DNA of 64,000 nucleotides from assembly GCF_017565645.3 (NCBI RefSeq), contig NZ_CP086136.1, positions 8,353,501 to 8,417,500 on the forward strand, read 5' to 3'. This DNA comes from Bradyrhizobium barranii subsp. barranii (lineage in GTDB: Bacteria > Pseudomonadota > Alphaproteobacteria > Rhizobiales > Xanthobacteraceae). Within the stretch, counting starts at the first letter, position 1; each line of letters opens with the position of its first letter. This document shows positions 63,513-64,000 of this stretch, piece by piece. The position numbers and the translations under genes are program-made. Below the pieces are notes generated by a model that had not been told where the DNA came from, searched no databases, and worked only from the letters and a program-made list of their open reading frames with translations.

Positions 63513-64000
63513 TGGGGGCTCCTCAATAAGTAGCAGCCTACCGGCCGACCCCGATTAGAAGCTGCGTGGACGCGCTTCGCGATGCCCTTGATTCCAATTT
63601 CCAAAAGATGTGGCTGAGTGATGGGGCTGGCTTGCTCGTAACCAAGACGAGGGCCAGTCCAAAGCTGCGAGCTCGCGGCTTCGCAGGCATTGCATCTCAC
63701 CCGTGTCTGTCAATCAGCTCCGGGTGCAGCAATTTCTTGGGGGAGAGTTAGCTCGAAAAGAGAGTGATGGACTATGAGACTGTTCACAGACTGATGCTCC
63801 CTCCCGCTCCATCCAGTCACGATCTCAGGAGGACTAAGTTTGCATCGTTGCATACGCGGGAGCGCAGAAGCGCGAACTGACAGGCGCCGTGAGTTCGCAA
63901 GCTGTCCGCGGCGCGCCGCAGAAATCTCGTCAGGCGGATGGCCGATGCCGTCGGCGAGATTGGCCGGATTGAAGATGGAACTTTGACGCGAAAACGCTCC
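63513..64000. other. Window end without recognisable gene
   Basis: Short frames on both strands lack ribosome-binding sites or family resemblance. AGGAGGAC at about 63828 precedes a TTG at 63840 whose frame closes after about 48 codons without recognisable features. No RNA gene, IS end or palindrome was recognised. A gene reaching in from beyond 64000 cannot be excluded. Confidence 0.35.

Noticed and set aside
63840..63990. TTG-started frame after AGGAGGAC at the window end
   Set aside because: It closes after about 48 codons with no recognisable feature, so it is not called as a gene.

Overview
The window looks like chromosomal DNA of a Bradyrhizobium-type alphaproteobacterium. It is GC-rich. 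It carries the TPP-riboswitch-controlled thiO-thiS-thiG-thiE-thiC order, candidate Irr (ICE), CtrA and FixK boxes, and many palindromic intergenic repeats of the kind known from Bradyrhizobium. The genus is inferred from gene style and motifs; no search was run.

Layout. 1-3,107: accessory block with a TetR regulator cut by the window edge, small membrane or secreted proteins and a three-half-site operator. It abuts a 55-nt 3' fragment of tRNA-Glu(CTC) at 3,108-3,162, a likely recombination scar. 3,365-7,965: PRC-barrel protein, a low-complexity protein, and an OmpR-type regulator and sensor kinase that each carry one frame break, then a zinc-ribbon protein and a lytic transglycosylase. 8,121-12,956: TPP riboswitch, thiamine operon and terminator. 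13,046-13,780: a chimera with a truncated TIR-like start joined to the VWA end of CobT. 13,865-25,126: housekeeping and small genes (Mug-type glycosylase, SDRs, GSTs, RidA, J-domain protein, paired small secreted paralogues, a Fis-domain protein behind a CtrA box, and a collagen-like protein sharing a FixK-type box with a divergent membrane gene).

25,181-59,821 is bracketed by two apparently identical 1,361-bp IS3-family copies in the same orientation. The first splits a MmcQ/YjbR gene and the second splits a SAM-cyclase-ATPase-TPR gene. Both host genes read in frame when the element and one target duplication are removed. Between them lie a subtilase with a small I9-like neighbour, bfr and bfd with ICE-type iron boxes, glycine-rich paralogues, MltB, EttA, a D-2-hydroxyacid dehydrogenase, an L,D-transpeptidase, two sulfurtransferases, an IS481 element lodged in a palindrome loop, a MoxR/CoxE pair, an IS630 element splitting a 725-aa CxxCH protein gene, a gyrase-like N-terminal fragment, a GMC oxidoreductase/GNAT/SMP-30 group, AraC, an enolase-superfamily enzyme, a GST and a PHA depolymerase.

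Overall this is a core chromosomal segment under recent IS attack: four IS copies, three genes interrupted in a cleanly reversible way, and a two-component pair with two single-base-type frame breaks. The strongest candidates for new biology are the TIR-CobT chimera, the subtilase plus possible free-standing prodomain inhibitor, and the collagen-like gene with a low-oxygen-type promoter box.
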